In this document: positions 10,101 to 20,268 of the stretch, one piece after another
How the letters are laid out: each line of letters starts with the position of its first letter
Numbering within the stretch: the first letter of the stretch is position 1
Source of the DNA: Lutibacter oceani
GTDB lineage: Bacteria > Bacteroidota > Bacteroidia > Flavobacteriales > Flavobacteriaceae
Assembly: GCF_003384935.1 (NCBI RefSeq)
Contig: NZ_QTTQ01000009.1
Coordinates: 62,001 to 126,000 of the forward strand
Reading direction: 5' to 3'
DNA length: 64,000 bases
Program-made: the position numbers and the translations under genes
Notes under the pieces: generated by a model
Told to the model about the DNA's origin: nothing
Database searches by the model: none
The model's input: the letters and a program-made list of their open reading frames with translations, nothing else

Positions 10101-11448
10101 CCAAACGGTGTAAAGTAGGGGCACGGTTTAACATTACAGGATGTCCTTTTAAAACATTCTCTAAGATATCCCATACAACTGGTTCCCTTTTATCAATAAT
10201 TTTCTTTGCAGATTTTACTGTTTTTACAATACCTCTTTCTATTAATTTTCTAATAACAAAAGGTTTGTATAATTCAGCTGCCATATCCTTTGGCAATCCA
10301 CATTCGTATAATTTTAATTCTGGGCCAACAACAATTACAGAACGTGCAGAATAGTCAACACGTTTACCTAATAAGTTTTGACGGAAACGTCCTTGTTTAC
10401 CTTTTAATGAATCAGATAGCGATTTTAACGGTCTATTAGATTCTGTTTTTACTGCTGAAGATTTACGTGTGTTATCAAATAATGAGTCTACAGATTCCTG
10501 TAACATACGTTTTTCATTACGTAAAATAACTTCTGGAGCTTTAATTTCAACCAATCTTTTTAAACGATTGTTACGGATAATTACTCTTCTGTATAAATCA
10601 TTTAAATCTGAAGTTGCAAATCTACCACCATCTAATGGAACTAATGGACGCAATTCTGGTGGAGTCACCGGAATTACTTTCATTATCATCCATTCTGGAC
10701 GGTTTTCTCTATTTTTATTAGCATCTCTAAAAGATTCAACAACGTTTAATCTTTTTAATGCTTCTGTTTTACGTTGTTTAGATGTTTCAGTATTTGCTTT
10801 ATGACGTAATTCATAAGATAATTCATCTAAATCAATACGATTAAATAAATCAATTAAACAAGCAGCACCCATTTTAGCAATAAACTTTTCAGGGTCATTA
10901 TCATCTAAATATTGGTTTTCAACAGGGAATGATTCAAGAATATCTAAATACTCTTCTTCAGTTAAGAAATCCATTTTTTGCAATGGCTCTCCATCTGAAT
11001 TCTTTGCCCCAGCTGGTTGTATTACTACATATCGCTCGTAGTAAATAATCATATCTAACTTTTTAGATGGTAACCCTAAAAGGTATCCCATTTTGTTAGG
11101 CAATGATTTAAAGTACCATATATGAGCAACAGGCACTACTAAATTAATATGACCTACTCTATCTCTACGAACTTTCTTTTCAGTAACTTCTACACCACAT
11201 CGGTCACATACTATTCCTTTATATCTAATTCTCTTGTATTTACCACAAGCACATTCATAATCTTTTATAGGGCCAAAAATACGCTCACAAAACAATCCAT
11301 CTCTTTCAGGTTTATGAGTTCGGTAATTTATAGTTTCTGGCTTTAATACTTCTCCGTTTGATTTCTCAAGAATTGCTTCTGGAGATGATAAACCAATTGA
11401 AATTTTATTAAATTTTTTTACAGTGTATTTATCGTTTTTTCTTGCCAT
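7174..11448 (-). CDS. rpoC: DNA-directed RNA polymerase subunit beta'
   Basis: This is a full-length beta' subunit of 1424 residues, which forms the catalytic centre of RNA polymerase with RpoB. The absolutely conserved magnesium motif NADFDGD is at residues 475-481. The N-terminal zinc site is seen as [13 protein letters not shown]...CDRCG, and the second zinc site as [13 protein letters not shown]. The trigger-loop region ('[13 protein letters not shown]') is intact, and the C-terminal sandwich-barrel repeats are present. It follows rpoB by 81 bases with a stable hairpin in that gap, and precedes DUF3467 by 2 bases. The length agrees with Bacteroidota orthologues, and no frameshift is seen. 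Confidence 0.99.
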   Translation of the reverse strand: MARKNDKYTVKKFNKISIGLSSPEAILEKSNGEVLKPETINYRTHKPERDGLFCERIFGPIKDYECACGKYKRIRYKGIVCDRCGVEVTEKKVRRDRVGHINLVVPVAHIWYFKSLPNKMGYLLGLPSKKLDMIIYYERYVVIQPAGAKNSDGEPLQKMDFLTEEEYLDILESFPVENQYLDDNDPEKFIAKMGAACLIDLFNRIDLDELSYELRHKANTETSKQRKTEALKRLNVVESFRDANKNRENRPEWMIMKVIPVTPPELRPLVPLDGGRFATSDLNDLYRRVIIRNNRLKRLVEIKAPEVILRNEKRMLQESVDSLFDNTRKSSAVKTESNRPLKSLSDSLKGKQGRFRQNLLGKRVDYSARSVIVVGPELKLYECGLPKDMAAELYKPFVIRKLIERGIVKTVKSAKKIIDKREPVVWDILENVLKGHPVMLNRAPTLHRLGIQAFQPKLIEGKAIQLHPLVCTAFNADFDGDQMAVHLPLGPEAILECQLLMLASHNILNPANGAPITVPSQDMVLGLYYMTKERKSTPEHPIKGEGLTFYSPEEVTIAFNEKAVDLNASIKVRTKDFNEEGKLVNQIIETTVGRVLFNEVVPEAAGYVNEVLNKKSLRDIIGEILKVTDVPTTGKFLDDMKGMGYRFAFQGGLSFSLGDIIIPPEKHTMIAEANAQVDNIMVNYNMGMLTNKERYNQVIDIWGSTNNRLTELSMKRLREDQQGFNSVFMMLDSGARGSKEQIRQLTGMRGLMAKPKKSTAGGGEIIENPILSNFKEGLSILEYFISTHGARKGLADTALKTADAGYLTRRLVDVSQDVIINEVDCGTLRGLNVQPLKKNDEIVETLSERIEGRVSLHDVIDPITEELLVHSGEEISHEIAKKIENSAVDSVEVRSALTCEAKKGICSQCYGRSLSTNKMVQIGEAVGVVAAQSIGEPGTQLTLRTFHVGGVAGNISENNTLTTKFAGKAVIDDLRTVAGKDSDGADIDIVISRTSEIKVIDEKSGLILSTNNIPYGSTVYVADGQKLKKGELICKWDPFNGVIVSEFAGTIQFESIERGINYLVEIDEQTGFQEKVIIESKNKKTIPTLLLKDDNDNVIRSYNLPVGAHLIVEDGDKIQSGMIIVKIPRKSGRSGDITGGLPRVTELFEARNPSNPAVVSEIDGVVSFGKIKRGNREIIVESKLGEVKKYLIKLSNQILVQENDFIKAGMPLSEGAVTPNDILNIEGPSAVQEYLVNEIQEVYRLQGVKINDKHFEVVVRQMMRKVKIIDSGDTLFLENQLVHKNDFIEENDEIYGMKVIENAGDSTVLKLGQIVTPRQLRDENSVLRREDKALVEARDANPATAEQILQGITRASLQTKSFISAASFQETTKVLNEAAVSGKVDDLEGLKENVIVGKRIPAGTGMRIYDNIIVGSKEEMDSSF

Positions 11449-11490
11449 GATAATATTGATGGATTCGAATTTTAAAAATGTAAAAATATG

Positions 11491-11521
11491 AATAGTTAGA
11501 AGGCAAAACCTTCTAACTATT
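11491..11521 (-). promoter_or_regulatory. Stable hairpin in the rpoB-rpoC gap
   Basis: AATAGTTAGAAGG and CCTTCTAACTATT form a perfect 13-base-pair stem with a five-base loop between rpoB and rpoC. Downstream in the transcribed direction there is only a weak T-rich run, so full termination is unlikely. It may be an RNase processing site, a pausing site, or a stabiliser of the rpoB 3' end. Confidence 0.5.
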
Positions 11522-11529
11522 TTTTGTTA

Positions 11530-14500
11530 TTATTCCTCTAATCTAACGTCTAATCCAAGGCCTCTAAGCTCGTGCATTAATACATTAAATGATTCTGGTA
11601 ATCCTGGCTCTGGCATAGCATCACCTTTAACAATAGCCTCATATGTCTTAGCTCTACCTAAAACATCATCAGATTTTACTGTTAAGATTTCGCGTAGCGT
11701 ACTTGATGCTCCATAAGCTTCAAGTGCCCAAACCTCCATTTCACCAAAACGTTGACCTCCAAATTGTGCTTTACCTCCTAATGGTTGTTGCGTAATTAAA
11801 GAGTATGGTCCAATTGAACGTGCATGCATTTTATCATCAATCATATGACCTAACTTAATCATATAAATAACTCCAACTGTTGCTGGTTGATCAAAGCGTT
11901 GTCCTGTACCTCCATCATATAAATAAGTATGTCCATATTGAGGTACACCTGCATCAGAAGTAATCTGATTTATTTGATCGATAGTTGCACCATCAAAAAT
12001 TGGTGTAGCATATTTAGTATCTAATTTTTGACCAGCCCATCCAAGAACTGTTTCATAAATTTGTCCAATATTCATACGTGAAGGCACACCTAATGGGTTT
12101 AATACAATATCAACTGGTGTTCCATCTTCCAAGAAAGGCATATCTTCTTGACGAACAATACGAGCAACAATACCTTTGTTACCGTGACGCCCTGCCATTT
12201 TATCCCCTACTTTTAACTTACGCTTTTTAGCAATGTAAATTTTTGCAAGTTTTAAAATTCCTGCTGGCAATTCATCTCCAACCGAAACCGTAAATTTCTC
12301 ACGTCTTAAAGAACCTTGTAAATCATTTACTTTAATCTTGTAATTATGAATTAACTCATTTACAAGCATATTTATATGACTATCTGTAGTCCAAACTCCT
12401 TTTGTTAAATAAACAAAATCCGGAACTGCATTTAACATTTTTAATGTAAACTTTTTACCCTTTTGAAGTATTTCTTCACCTAAATCGTTTAAAACACCTT
12501 GAGATGTTTTACCACTAATTAAAGTAAATAATTTTTCAATAAGTACAGATCTTAAATCTTCAAGTTTTGCTGTATATTTACTCTCTAAGTTAGCAATACT
12601 TATTTTATCTTGTGCTCGCTTAGATTTATCTTTAACTGCACGTTCAAATAATTTTTTATCAATTACAACTCCTCTTAATGAAGGTGAAGCTTTTAATGAT
12701 GCATCTTTAACATCTCCAGCTTTATCACCAAAAATTGCTCTTAATAATTTTTCTTCAGGTGTTGGGTCAGATTCTCCTTTAGGTGTAATTTTACCAATTA
12801 AAATATCTCCAGGTTTCACTTCAGCACCAATACGAATCATTCCATTTTCATCTAAATCTTTAGTAGCTTCTTCCGAAACATTTGGAATATCATTAGTCAA
12901 CTCTTCAGCACCAAGTTTAGTATCTCTAACATCCATTGAATATTCATCAATATGGATGGAAGTAAAAATATCTTCTTTTACAACTTTTTCAGAAATTACA
13001 ATTGCATCCTCAAAGTTATACCCTTTCCAAGGCATAAAGGCAACCTTCATATTTCTACCAAGAGCTAATTCTCCTTTTTGTGTTGCATATCCTTCGCAAA
13101 GTACCTGTCCCTCTTCAACTCTATCTCCCTTTTGAACAATTGGTTTTAAGTTTATAGAAGTTCCTTGGTTTGTTTTTCTAAATTTAATTAAATTGTAAGA
13201 TTTACTATCTCCATCAAAACTTACCATACGATCTTCATCAGTCTTATCGTATTTAATTTCAATGGTATTAGCATCTACATATTCAACAACTCCTGCTCCT
13301 TCAGCATTCATTAAAATACGTGAATCTTTTGCAACTCTTCGCTCTAATCCAGTACCAACTATAGGTGATTCTGGTTTTAATAATGGAACTGCCTGACGCA
13401 TCATGTTTGATCCCATCAATGCACGGTTCGCATCATCATGTTCTAAGAACGGTATTAACGATGCAGAAATTGATGCAATTTGGTTTGGAGCAACATCCAT
13501 ATAGTTAACATTTGTTGGCTCAACAACAGGATAATCAGCTTCCTCACGAACAATTACTTTATCTGCAATAAATCTACCAGCATCATCTAAAGGAAGGTTA
13601 GACTGTGCAAACTTCATTCCTTCTTCTTCTTCTGCACTTAAATATCTAGGTTCTTCAGTAATATTAACATTACCATCTATTACTTCTCGATATGGTGTTT
13701 CTATAAACCCTAAGTTATTCACTTTTGCAAAAACTGCTAAAGATGAAATTAAACCAATGTTTGGTCCCTCAGGAGTTTCAATAGGACATAAACGTCCATA
13801 ATGTGTATAATGAACATCACGCACCTCAAATCCAGCTCTTTCTCTTGATAAACCTCCAGGTCCTAATGCTGATAATCTACGTTTGTGAGTAATCTCAGCT
13901 AAAGGATTTGTTTGATCCATAAATTGAGATAACTGATTTGTTCCAAAAAATGAATTAATTACAGATGATAAAGTTTTTGCATTAATTAAATCAATTGGTG
14001 TAAATACTTCATTATCACGAACATTCATACGCTCACGAATAGTACGAGCCATCCTAGATAAACCAACACCAAATTGACTTGCTAATTGCTCACCAACTGT
14101 ACGCACACGACGGTTAGATAAGTGGTCAATATCATCAACTTCAGCTTTAGAATTTACTAATTTTATCAAGTTTTTGATAATAGTAATAATATCTACTTTA
14201 GTTAAAACTTTTTGATTAATGTCTTCATTTAATCCAAGTTTTTTATTCATTCTATAACGTCCTACTTCACCTAAGTTATAACGTTGTTCTGAGAAGAATA
14301 ATTTATCAATAATACCTTTCGCAGTTTCAAAATCTGGCGGTTCAGCATTACGTAATTGTCTATAAATATGTTCAACAGCTTCTTTTTCAGAGTTTGTTGG
14401 ATCTTTTTGCAATGTATTGTGAATAATAGCATAATCGGCCATTTCATTATCTTCTTTATGAAGTAAAATGGTTTTAGTTCCTGATTCAACTATTTCTTCA

Positions 14501-15345
14501 ATTTGTTCTTTTTCTAAAATTGTATCTCTATCCAACACAATTTCATTTCTTTCAATAGAAACAACTTCACCAGTATCTTCATCAACAAAGTCCTCAAACC
14601 AAGTTTTTAATACACGTGCAGCTAATTTTCTACCTAATACTTTTTTAAGTCCACTTTTAGAAACTTTTACTTCTTCTGCAAGGTCAAAAATTTCAAGAAT
14701 GTCTTTATCTCTTTCGTAACCAATTGCTCTAAACAATGTTGTTACAGGTAATTTTTTCTTTCTATCAATATAAGCATACATTACTTGATTGATATCTGTT
14801 GCAAACTCTATCCAAGAACCTTTAAAAGGAATTACTCTTGCTGAATATAATTTTGTTCCGTTTGCGTGGAATGACTGTCCAAAGAATACTCCTGGAGAAC
14901 GGTGTAATTGTGAAACTACAACTCTTTCTGCTCCATTAATAACGAAAGTACCACTATTAGTCATATATGGAATTGTACCAAGATAAACATCTTGTACAAT
15001 AGTTTCGAAATCTTCGTGTTCAGGATCTGTACAGTACAGTTTTAAACGTGCTTTTAATGGCACACAATATGTTAAACCTCTTTCAATACATTCTTGAATT
15101 GAATATCTTGGAGGGTCTACAAAGTAGTCTATAAACTCTAACACAAATTGGTTACGAGTATCTGTAATTGGGAAGTTATCAAGGAAGGTTTTGTACAACC
15201 CTTCGGTACTTCGTTCGTCAGCTTTAGTTTTTAATTGGAAAAAATCTTGAAACGATTTAACCTGAATATCTAAAAAATCTGGATATTCAGTTACCAATTT
15301 AGCTGATGCAAAGTTTATTCTTTCGGTGAAATTTTTTGATGCCAA
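11530..15345 (-). CDS. rpoB: DNA-directed RNA polymerase subunit beta
   Basis: This 1271-residue beta subunit of RNA polymerase is complete. The rifampicin-binding region is recognisable ([20 protein letters not shown], then [20 protein letters not shown]) and carries the usual drug-sensitive residues at the positions I can align. Other catalytic blocks are [12 protein letters not shown] and the C-terminal '[22 protein letters not shown]', where beta meets beta'. It sits between rplL and rpoC in the standard operon. The 120-base gap after rplL holds a strong hairpin that may tune the ratio of ribosomal protein to polymerase expression. Confidence 0.99.
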   Translation of the reverse strand: MASKNFTERINFASAKLVTEYPDFLDIQVKSFQDFFQLKTKADERSTEGLYKTFLDNFPITDTRNQFVLEFIDYFVDPPRYSIQECIERGLTYCVPLKARLKLYCTDPEHEDFETIVQDVYLGTIPYMTNSGTFVINGAERVVVSQLHRSPGVFFGQSFHANGTKLYSARVIPFKGSWIEFATDINQVMYAYIDRKKKLPVTTLFRAIGYERDKDILEIFDLAEEVKVSKSGLKKVLGRKLAARVLKTWFEDFVDEDTGEVVSIERNEIVLDRDTILEKEQIEEIVESGTKTILLHKEDNEMADYAIIHNTLQKDPTNSEKEAVEHIYRQLRNAEPPDFETAKGIIDKLFFSEQRYNLGEVGRYRMNKKLGLNEDINQKVLTKVDIITIIKNLIKLVNSKAEVDDIDHLSNRRVRTVGEQLASQFGVGLSRMARTIRERMNVRDNEVFTPIDLINAKTLSSVINSFFGTNQLSQFMDQTNPLAEITHKRRLSALGPGGLSRERAGFEVRDVHYTHYGRLCPIETPEGPNIGLISSLAVFAKVNNLGFIETPYREVIDGNVNITEEPRYLSAEEEEGMKFAQSNLPLDDAGRFIADKVIVREEADYPVVEPTNVNYMDVAPNQIASISASLIPFLEHDDANRALMGSNMMRQAVPLLKPESPIVGTGLERRVAKDSRILMNAEGAGVVEYVDANTIEIKYDKTDEDRMVSFDGDSKSYNLIKFRKTNQGTSINLKPIVQKGDRVEEGQVLCEGYATQKGELALGRNMKVAFMPWKGYNFEDAIVISEKVVKEDIFTSIHIDEYSMDVRDTKLGAEELTNDIPNVSEEATKDLDENGMIRIGAEVKPGDILIGKITPKGESDPTPEEKLLRAIFGDKAGDVKDASLKASPSLRGVVIDKKLFERAVKDKSKRAQDKISIANLESKYTAKLEDLRSVLIEKLFTLISGKTSQGVLNDLGEEILQKGKKFTLKMLNAVPDFVYLTKGVWTTDSHINMLVNELIHNYKIKVNDLQGSLRREKFTVSVGDELPAGILKLAKIYIAKKRKLKVGDKMAGRHGNKGIVARIVRQEDMPFLEDGTPVDIVLNPLGVPSRMNIGQIYETVLGWAGQKLDTKYATPIFDGATIDQINQITSDAGVPQYGHTYLYDGGTGQRFDQPATVGVIYMIKLGHMIDDKMHARSIGPYSLITQQPLGGKAQFGGQRFGEMEVWALEAYGASSTLREILTVKSDDVLGRAKTYEAIVKGDAMPEPGLPESFNVLMHELRGLGLDVRLEE

Positions 15346-15406
15346 TGGACAAAAACTTTAAGTTAAAAAACTATTAAAAATATAAGAACGAATATATACG
15401 CAAAAT

Positions 15407-15440
15407 GGTTTAGGTCTTAGGGTAACCCCAGACCTAAACC
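15407..15440 (-). promoter_or_regulatory. Hairpin (attenuator or RNase III-type site) between rplL and rpoB
   Basis: GGTTTAGGTCT and AGACCTAAACC form a perfect 11-base-pair stem, with a smaller GGG/CCC stem inside the loop. On the minus strand it follows the rplL stop by 26 bases. It is not followed by a real U-tract, so it looks like a processing or attenuation element. The rplL-rpoB gap in E. coli holds an attenuator and an RNase III site at the same place. Confidence 0.55.
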
Positions 15441-15465
15441 TTAAATTGTTTTAGCTGTTGAATGC

Positions 15466-15840
15466 TTATTTAAGCTCAACCTCTGCTCCAGCCTCTTCTA
15501 ATGAAGCTTTTAATGCTTCAGCTTCGTCTTTAGAAACACCTTCTTTTACAGGTGCTGGTGCGCTATCAACTACACCTTTAGCTTCTTTTAATCCTAAACC
15601 AGTTAATTCTTTAACCAATTTTACAACTGCTAATTTAGAACCTCCTGCTGCTTTTAAAATTACGTCAAACTCAGTTTGAGCTTCTTCTGCTGCTTCTCCA
15701 CCTGCTGCTGGACCTGCAACTGCAACTGCTGCTGCAGCTGGCTCAATACCGTATTCATCTTTTAAAATATTAGCTAACTCATTTACTTCTTTCACTGTTA
15801 AGTTAACAAGTTGTTCTGCGAAATCTTTCAAATCTGCCAT
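15466..15840 (-). CDS. rplL: 50S ribosomal protein bL12 (L7/L12)
   Basis: This 124-residue stalk protein recruits translation GTPases to the ribosome. The N-terminal dimerisation helix region ('[16 protein letters not shown]'), the Ala/Gly-rich hinge (about 33-55) and the C-terminal globular domain with [20 protein letters not shown] and [14 protein letters not shown] are all present. It follows rplJ by 41 bases and precedes rpoB, the usual order. The alanine-rich hinge uses more GC-rich codons than the surroundings, which is ordinary for this gene. Confidence 0.98.
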   Translation of the reverse strand: MADLKDFAEQLVNLTVKEVNELANILKDEYGIEPAAAAVAVAGPAAGGEAAEEAQTEFDVILKAAGGSKLAVVKLVKELTGLGLKEAKGVVDSAPAPVKEGVSKDEAEALKASLEEAGAEVELK

Positions 15841-15881
15841 TTCTCTTTGTTTAATTTTTATTATTTAGTTTATTAGTGCGC

Positions 15882-16400
15882 TTATTCTTTTTCTGATAAT
15901 GTTGTAAGAATTCCTGATAATTTATTACCTCCAGATTGTAATGCTGAAATAACATTTTTAGCTGGTGATTGTAATAAAGTAATAATATCTCCAATAAGCT
16001 CTTCTTTAGATTTAATATTTACTAAAGCATCAAGTTGATCATCACCAACATAAATAGCTTCTTCAATATAAGCTCCTTTTAAAACAGGCTTCTTAGATTT
16101 TTTACGAAATTCTTTAATTAATTTTGCTGGAGCATTACCTGTTTCTGAAATCATTAAAGAAGTATTTCCTTTCAATGATTCTGGTAAATCTCCAAAATCT
16201 TTATCAGATTTAGCCATTGCTTTTGAAAGCAATGTATTTTTAACAACTGCAAGTTTAATATTTGCTTTAAAACATGCTCTACGTAAGTTAGATGTATCCA
16301 AGGCGTTTAAACCTGAAATATCTGCTAAATAGATTATGTTACTTTCAGTTAACTTAGTTGTTAAAGCCTCTATTACTTGTGATTTTTCTTCTCTCGTCAT
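15882..16400 (-). CDS. rplJ: 50S ribosomal protein uL10
   Basis: This 172-residue uL10 anchors the bL12 dimers to 23S rRNA at the stalk base. It has the usual N-terminal RNA-binding domain (TREEKSQVIEALTTKL, 'NLRRACFKANIKLAVVKNTLL') and the C-terminal helix that binds bL12 ('DIITLLQSPAKNVISALQSG'). It begins only 12 bases after the rplA stop. There is thus no room between them for the long L10-binding leader known from E. coli, and any autoregulation must act elsewhere in the operon. Length and motifs are normal. Confidence 0.98.
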   Translation of the reverse strand: MTREEKSQVIEALTTKLTESNIIYLADISGLNALDTSNLRRACFKANIKLAVVKNTLLSKAMAKSDKDFGDLPESLKGNTSLMISETGNAPAKLIKEFRKKSKKPVLKGAYIEEAIYVGDDQLDALVNIKSKEELIGDIITLLQSPAKNVISALQSGGNKLSGILTTLSEKE

Positions 16401-16412
16401 AATTTCTAAGTT

Positions 16413-17108
16413 TTAACTATTAACTGATTTAGTATCAATACTAACACTTGGACTCATTGTACTTGATAAGTAAATACTTTTAACATATGTACCTTTTGCT
16501 GCTGTAGGCTTTAATTTAATTAAAGTTTGAATTAATTCTCCTGCATTTTCAGCAATTTTATCGGCTGTAAATGAAGCCTTACCAATAGCTGCATGTACAA
16601 TACCTGTTTTATCAACTTTAAAGTCAATTTTACCAGCTTTAACCTCTGTTACAGCTTTTGCAACATCCATAGTTACTGTACCTGTTTTTGGGTTTGGCAT
16701 TAAACCTCTAGGTCCTAATATACGACCTAATGGACCTAATTTACCCATAACGCTAGGCATAGTAATAATTACATCTACATCAGTCCAACCATCTTTAATT
16801 TTTTGAAGGTATTCATCTAAACCAACATAATCAGCACCTGCTTCTTTAGCGTCTGCTTCTTTATCTGGAGTAACCAATGCTAAAACTTTAACATCTTTTC
16901 CAGTTCCATGTGGTAATGTAACTACCCCTCTAACCATTTGATTAGCTTTACGAGGATCTACTCCTAATCTAACAGCTAAGTCAATAGATGCATCAAAATT
17001 CACATTAGTAATTTCCTTTACTAAGGCAGAAGCATCTTTCAATGAATAAGATTGAGTATTATCAATCTTAGCTTGAGCTTCTTTTTGCTTTTTAGCTAAT
17101 TTTGCCAT
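16413..17108 (-). CDS. rplA: 50S ribosomal protein uL1
   Basis: This 231-residue uL1 forms the mobile L1 stalk that helps release deacylated tRNA from the E site. It shows the conserved '[24 protein letters not shown]' start (residues about 34-57), the [19 protein letters not shown] block and the C-terminal [17 protein letters not shown]. It lies 12 bases after rplK in the usual rplK-rplA pair. In other bacteria L1 represses its own operon by binding the rplK leader; no clear copy of that site could be assigned here by eye. Confidence 0.98.
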   Translation of the reverse strand: MAKLAKKQKEAQAKIDNTQSYSLKDASALVKEITNVNFDASIDLAVRLGVDPRKANQMVRGVVTLPHGTGKDVKVLALVTPDKEADAKEAGADYVGLDEYLQKIKDGWTDVDVIITMPSVMGKLGPLGRILGPRGLMPNPKTGTVTMDVAKAVTEVKAGKIDFKVDKTGIVHAAIGKASFTADKIAENAGELIQTLIKLKPTAAKGTYVKSIYLSSTMSPSVSIDTKSVNS

Positions 17109-17120
17109 TTTTTAACTGTT

Positions 17121-17564
17121 TTATTGTTTTACAGGAGCTTCTCCCTTTACTCTAATTCCCATCGAACGCGCAGTACCTGCCATCATTAACATTGCTGATT
17201 CAACTGTAAATGCGTTTAAATCTACCATTTTATCTTCAGCAATAGTTCTTAATTGATCCCAAGTTACTGTAGCTACTTTACTACGATTAGGTTCTGAAGA
17301 ACCTTTTTTCACTTTAGCTGCTTCAAGTATTTGAATAGCTGCTGGTGGAGTTTTTACAACAAAATCAAAAGATTTATCTTTGTATACAGTAATTGCAACA
17401 GGTAAAACTTTTCCTTGCTTATCTTGAGTTCTAGCATTAAACTGCTTACAGAACTCCATAATATTAACCCCGGCAGCACCCAAAGCAGGTCCAACTGGTG
17501 GTGACGGATTTGCCGCACCTCCACGAACTTGTAATTTTACTACTTTACTAACTTCTTTTGCCAT
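17121..17564 (-). CDS. rplK: 50S ribosomal protein uL11
   Basis: This 147-residue uL11 is part of the GTPase-associated centre at the stalk base. The N-terminal proline-rich block '[21 protein letters not shown]' and the RNA-binding C-terminal domain ('[10 protein letters not shown]') are intact. The thiostrepton-contact prolines near residue 20-25 are conserved. It follows nusG by 73 bases, which is the largest gap in this sub-block and the probable place for a promoter or an L1-responsive leader, though I see no clear TAnnTTTG box there. Confidence 0.98.
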   Translation of the reverse strand: MAKEVSKVVKLQVRGGAANPSPPVGPALGAAGVNIMEFCKQFNARTQDKQGKVLPVAITVYKDKSFDFVVKTPPAAIQILEAAKVKKGSSEPNRSKVATVTWDQLRTIAEDKMVDLNAFTVESAMLMMAGTARSMGIRVKGEAPVKQ

Positions 17565-17637
17565 TTTTTAATCTTAAATTAGATTTTACATAATTTTTGG
17601 AAGCAATATGTAACATCATATTATTTTAACGTAACAG

Positions 17638-18189
17638 TTATGAAATTTTTTCAACCTGCATATAACTTAATTCTAACGGTGTTTTTCTACCGAAAATTTT
17701 CACCATAACCTCAAGCTTACGTTTTTCTTCATTTATTTTTTCAATAGTACCATCAAAACCATTAAATGGACCATCAATAACTTTTACTGTTTCACCAATT
17801 ACATAAGGTATTGTAAAATTATCGTTTTGAACAGATAATTCATCAACCTTACCAAGCATTCGGTTAATTTCAGATTTTCTCATTGGTACAGGATCTCCTC
17901 CTTTAACTTCACCTAAAAATCCAATAACTCCAGTAATTGATTTAATTATGTGTGGAAGCTCACCACTTAAGTTAGCCTCAATCATAACATAACCCGGAAA
18001 ATAAACACGTTCTTTATGTATTTTTTTTCCATTACGTACTTGAATTACTTTTTCTGTAGGTACAATTACTCTATCAACATAATCAGTCATCCCTAAACGA
18101 GCAATTTCATTTTCAATATAAGTTTTCACTTTATTTTCTTGCCCACCTATAGCTCTAACTACATACCATTTTTTTACAGAATCAGCCAT
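17638..18189 (-). CDS. nusG: Transcription termination/antitermination factor NusG
   Basis: This 183-residue NusG couples RNA polymerase to the ribosome or Rho. The NGN domain covers about residues 6-115 ('KKWYVVRAIGGQENKVKTYIE', 'ERVYFPGYVMIEANL', 'ITGVIGFLG') and the KOW domain about 128-183 ('VIGETVKVIDGPFNGFDGTI'). It lies 15 bases after secE and ahead of the uL11 operon, the order shared by most bacteria. Length is typical and nothing is unusual. Confidence 0.98.
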   Translation of the reverse strand: MADSVKKWYVVRAIGGQENKVKTYIENEIARLGMTDYVDRVIVPTEKVIQVRNGKKIHKERVYFPGYVMIEANLSGELPHIIKSITGVIGFLGEVKGGDPVPMRKSEINRMLGKVDELSVQNDNFTIPYVIGETVKVIDGPFNGFDGTIEKINEEKRKLEVMVKIFGRKTPLELSYMQVEKIS

Positions 18190-18204
18190 ACTAACTTTTA
18201 CTAA

Positions 18205-18393
18205 TTAAAATAATTTAAAATACTCAGTTAAACCAGTTTGGAAGAATTTATCTACAAGAAATACTGCCAATGCAAATAAAACTGTAAATATCGCAACAAC
18301 TACTGTTGATTTTTGAGCTTCAACCCAAGAAATCCATGAAACTTTATTACGTAACTCTTCAAATGAGTCTTTTATATATTTAACTAAATTCAT
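18205..18393 (-). CDS. secE: Preprotein translocase subunit SecE
   Basis: This small single-span SecE of 62 residues clamps SecY in the Sec translocon. I place the start at the ATG at 18391-18393, giving MNLVKYIKDS. A longer reading frame continues upstream, but those codons lie inside the tRNA-Trp gene and cannot be real. The amphipathic helix (about residues 5-25, with 'ELRNKVSWISW') precedes one membrane helix (about 30-50). Short SecE proteins of this form are usual outside the enterics. It is placed between tRNA-Trp and nusG. Confidence 0.96.
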   Translation of the reverse strand: MNLVKYIKDSFEELRNKVSWISWVEAQKSTVVVAIFTVLFALAVFLVDKFFQTGLTEYFKLF

Positions 18394-18407
18394 TTCTTTA
18401 AATTTTG

Positions 18408-18480
18408 CACGGGTGGAGAGGCTCGAACTCCCGACACCTGGTTTTGGAGACCAGTGCTCTACCAACTGAGCTACACCCGT
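18408..18480 (-). tRNA. tRNA-Trp (anticodon CCA)
   Basis: A 73-base cloverleaf: acceptor stem ACGGGTG/CACCCGT with discriminator G, D-arm GCTCAGTTGGTAGAGC, anticodon arm CTGGT-CTCCAAA-ACCAG with anticodon CCA, and T-arm GGGAGTTCGAGCCTCTCC-like. No CCA is encoded. It lies between tuf and secE and is co-directional with them. Confidence 0.97.
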
Positions 18481-18486
18481 AAATAT

Positions 18487-18514
18487 AAGGTGCTCCTCTA
18501 ATTAGAAGCACCTT
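18487..18514 (-). terminator. Hairpin between tuf and tRNA-Trp
   Basis: AAGGTGCT pairs with AGCACCTT, with a further TCTAATTAGA palindrome in the loop. On the minus strand it follows the tuf stop by about 25 bases and is trailed by a T-rich stretch immediately before tRNA-Trp. It could be a partial terminator for tuf or a processing element that frees the tRNA. Confidence 0.55.
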
Positions 18515-18538
18515 TATTTATATATTTTGGTGTATTTA

Positions 18539-19726
18539 CTAGTCTAACATTTCTGTTACCTGACCTGCACCTACTGTTCTACCACCTTCACGAATTGCAA
18601 AACGTAAACCAACGTTTAACGCAATAGCTTGATGTAATTCAACATTAATTGTTAAGTTATCACCTGGCATAACCATTTCAACTCCATCAGGTAAATTAAT
18701 AGTACCTGTAACATCTGTTGTTCTTACATAGAACTGTGGACGGTAGTTATTATGGAATGGTGTGTGACGACCACCTTCTTCTTTTTTAAGGATATATACC
18801 TCAGCTTTAAATTTAGCGTGTGGAGTTACTGAACCTGGTTTACAGATTACCATACCTCTTTTAATATCTTCTTTTGCAATACCTCTTAATAAAATACCTA
18901 CGTTATCTCCAGCTTCACCTCTATCTAATATCTTACGGAACATTTCAACTCCAGTAATAGTAGAAGTTAATTTTTCAGCACCCATACCAATAATATCAAC
19001 AGCATCACCTGTATTAGCTACACCAGTTTCAATACGACCTGTTGCAACAGTTCCACGACCTGTAATTGAGAATACATCTTCAATTGGCATTAAGAAATCT
19101 TTATCAACATCACGCTTAGGTAACTCAATCCAAGTATCAACAGCATCCATTAATTCCATAATTTTCTCCATCCATTTTGGATCTTTGTTCAATCCTCCTA
19201 ATGCAGAACCTTGAATAACAGGAGTGTTATCACCATCATATTCGTAGAATGATAATAAATCTCTAATTTCCATCTCTACTAATTCTAATAGTTCTTCATC
19301 ATCAACCATATCCACTTTATTCATGAATACAACTAATCTAGGAATACCTACCTGACGACCTAATAAGATATGCTCTCTAGTTTGAGGCATTGGTCCATCT
19401 GTTGCAGCAACAACTATGATTGCACCATCCATTTGAGCAGCACCAGTTACCATGTTTTTTACGTAATCCGCGTGACCTGGACAGTCAACGTGAGCGTAGT
19501 GACGATTAGCAGTTTGATACTCTACGTGAGCAGTATTAATTGTAATACCTCTCTCTTTCTCCTCAGGAGCGTTATCAATCTGATCAAAGTCTTTAATTTC
19601 AGAAAGTCCTTTCTCTGCTAATACAACAGTAATAGCAGCTGTTAAGGTTGTTTTACCGTGATCAACGTGTCCAATAGTACCAATGTTTAAATGCGGTTTT
19701 GAACGATCGAAAGTTTCTTTAGCCAT
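18539..19726 (-). CDS. tuf: Elongation factor Tu
   Basis: This 395-residue EF-Tu delivers aminoacyl-tRNA to the ribosome. The G1 motif GHVDHGKT is at residues 19-26, DCPGH marks G3 and NKVD marks G4; domains 2 and 3 are complete and end in [10 protein letters not shown]. It sits directly after tRNA-Thr(GGT), in the order tRNA-Thr, Tyr, Gly, Thr, tuf known from the E. coli thrU-tufB locus. Only one tuf copy is in the window. Confidence 0.99.
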   Translation of the reverse strand: MAKETFDRSKPHLNIGTIGHVDHGKTTLTAAITVVLAEKGLSEIKDFDQIDNAPEEKERGITINTAHVEYQTANRHYAHVDCPGHADYVKNMVTGAAQMDGAIIVVAATDGPMPQTREHILLGRQVGIPRLVVFMNKVDMVDDEELLELVEMEIRDLLSFYEYDGDNTPVIQGSALGGLNKDPKWMEKIMELMDAVDTWIELPKRDVDKDFLMPIEDVFSITGRGTVATGRIETGVANTGDAVDIIGMGAEKLTSTITGVEMFRKILDRGEAGDNVGILLRGIAKEDIKRGMVICKPGSVTPHAKFKAEVYILKKEEGGRHTPFHNNYRPQFYVRTTDVTGTINLPDGVEMVMPGDNLTINVELHQAIALNVGLRFAIREGGRTVGAGQVTEMLD

Positions 19727-19782
19727 AATTATTAATTTTTAAATCTTAGTTATATATAGTGTTAAATTCAATTCATTTATTG

Positions 19783-19854
19783 AGCCAATGACGGGAATTG
19801 AACCCGTGACCTCTTCCTTACCAAGGAAACGCTCTACCCCTGAGCTACACCGGC
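19783..19854 (-). tRNA. tRNA-Thr (anticodon GGT)
   Basis: A 72-base cloverleaf with acceptor GCCGGTG/CATTGGC (two G-T pairs), D-arm GCTCAGGGGTAGAGC, anticodon arm TTCCT-TGGTAAG-type loop with anticodon GGT, and T-arm CACGGGTTCAATTCCCGT. It reads ACC/ACT codons. CCA is not encoded. It lies just upstream of tuf. Confidence 0.96.
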
Positions 19855-19865
19855 CAAAAAAATAG

Positions 19866-19938
19866 AGCGAGAGACCGGGCTCGAACCGGCGACAGTCAGC
19901 TTGGAAGGCTGAAGCTCTACCAACTGAGCTACTCTCGC
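19866..19938 (-). tRNA. tRNA-Gly (anticodon TCC)
   Basis: A 73-base cloverleaf with acceptor GCGAGAG/CTCTCGC, D-arm GCTCAGTTGGTAGAGC, anticodon stem TCAGC/GCTGA enclosing anticodon TCC, and T-arm GCCGGTTCGAGCCCGGT. It reads GGA/GGG codons. It is 11 bases from tRNA-Thr(GGT). Confidence 0.96.
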
Positions 19939-19990
19939 AATAATTTTTTCCAAATCATCATTGGGTATTATTATTAATTCCAATTTTTTG

Positions 19991-20071
<81 letters not shown>

Positions 20072-20097
20072 GTTATTATTATTTTTTCAAAGACCTG

Positions 20098-20171
20098 AGC
20101 CGATGGAGGGACTCGAACCCACGACCTGCTGATTACAAATCAGCTGCTCTAGCCAGCTGAGCTACATCGGC
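20098..20171 (-). tRNA. tRNA-Thr (anticodon TGT)
   Basis: A 74-base cloverleaf with acceptor GCCGATG/CATCGGC, D-arm GCTCAGCTGGCTAGAGC, anticodon stem CTGAT/ATCAG enclosing anticodon TGT, and T-arm CGTGGGTTCGAGTCCCTC-like. It is the first tRNA of the cluster and follows the promoter at 20213-20242. Confidence 0.96.
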
Positions 20172-20189
20172 ATTTTACTCCATAAAAGA

Positions 20190-20211
20190 AGCCCGTTATT
20201 TCTAACGGACT
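20190..20211 (-). terminator. Terminator of the rpsU-xer-hpf block, overlapping the start of the tRNA operon transcript
   Basis: AGTCCGTTA and TAACGGGCT (minus strand, one mismatch) enclose a GAAA loop and are followed by TTCTTTT. It lies 58 bases past the hpf stop. The -7 box of the tRNA operon lies immediately upstream, so transcripts started there would carry this hairpin at their 5' end. Confidence 0.6.
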
Positions 20212-20212
20212 G

Positions 20213-20242
20213 CAAATGTATTAAAGTTTTAATTTTAAACAA
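20213..20242 (-). promoter_or_regulatory. Promoter of the tRNA-tuf operon
   Basis: On the minus strand TTG (20240-20242) is followed by 19 bases and then TACATTTG (20213-20220), an ideal Bacteroidota promoter. The expected start is near 20206, about 35 bases before the first tRNA. Confidence 0.75.
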
Positions 20243-20268
20243 AACTTTTTTAAACTATTTTTAATAAA

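Noticed and set aside
18394-18465. Extended N-terminus of SecE
   Set aside because: The added 24 codons are within tRNA-Trp; the ATG at 18391-18393 gives a normal SecE.
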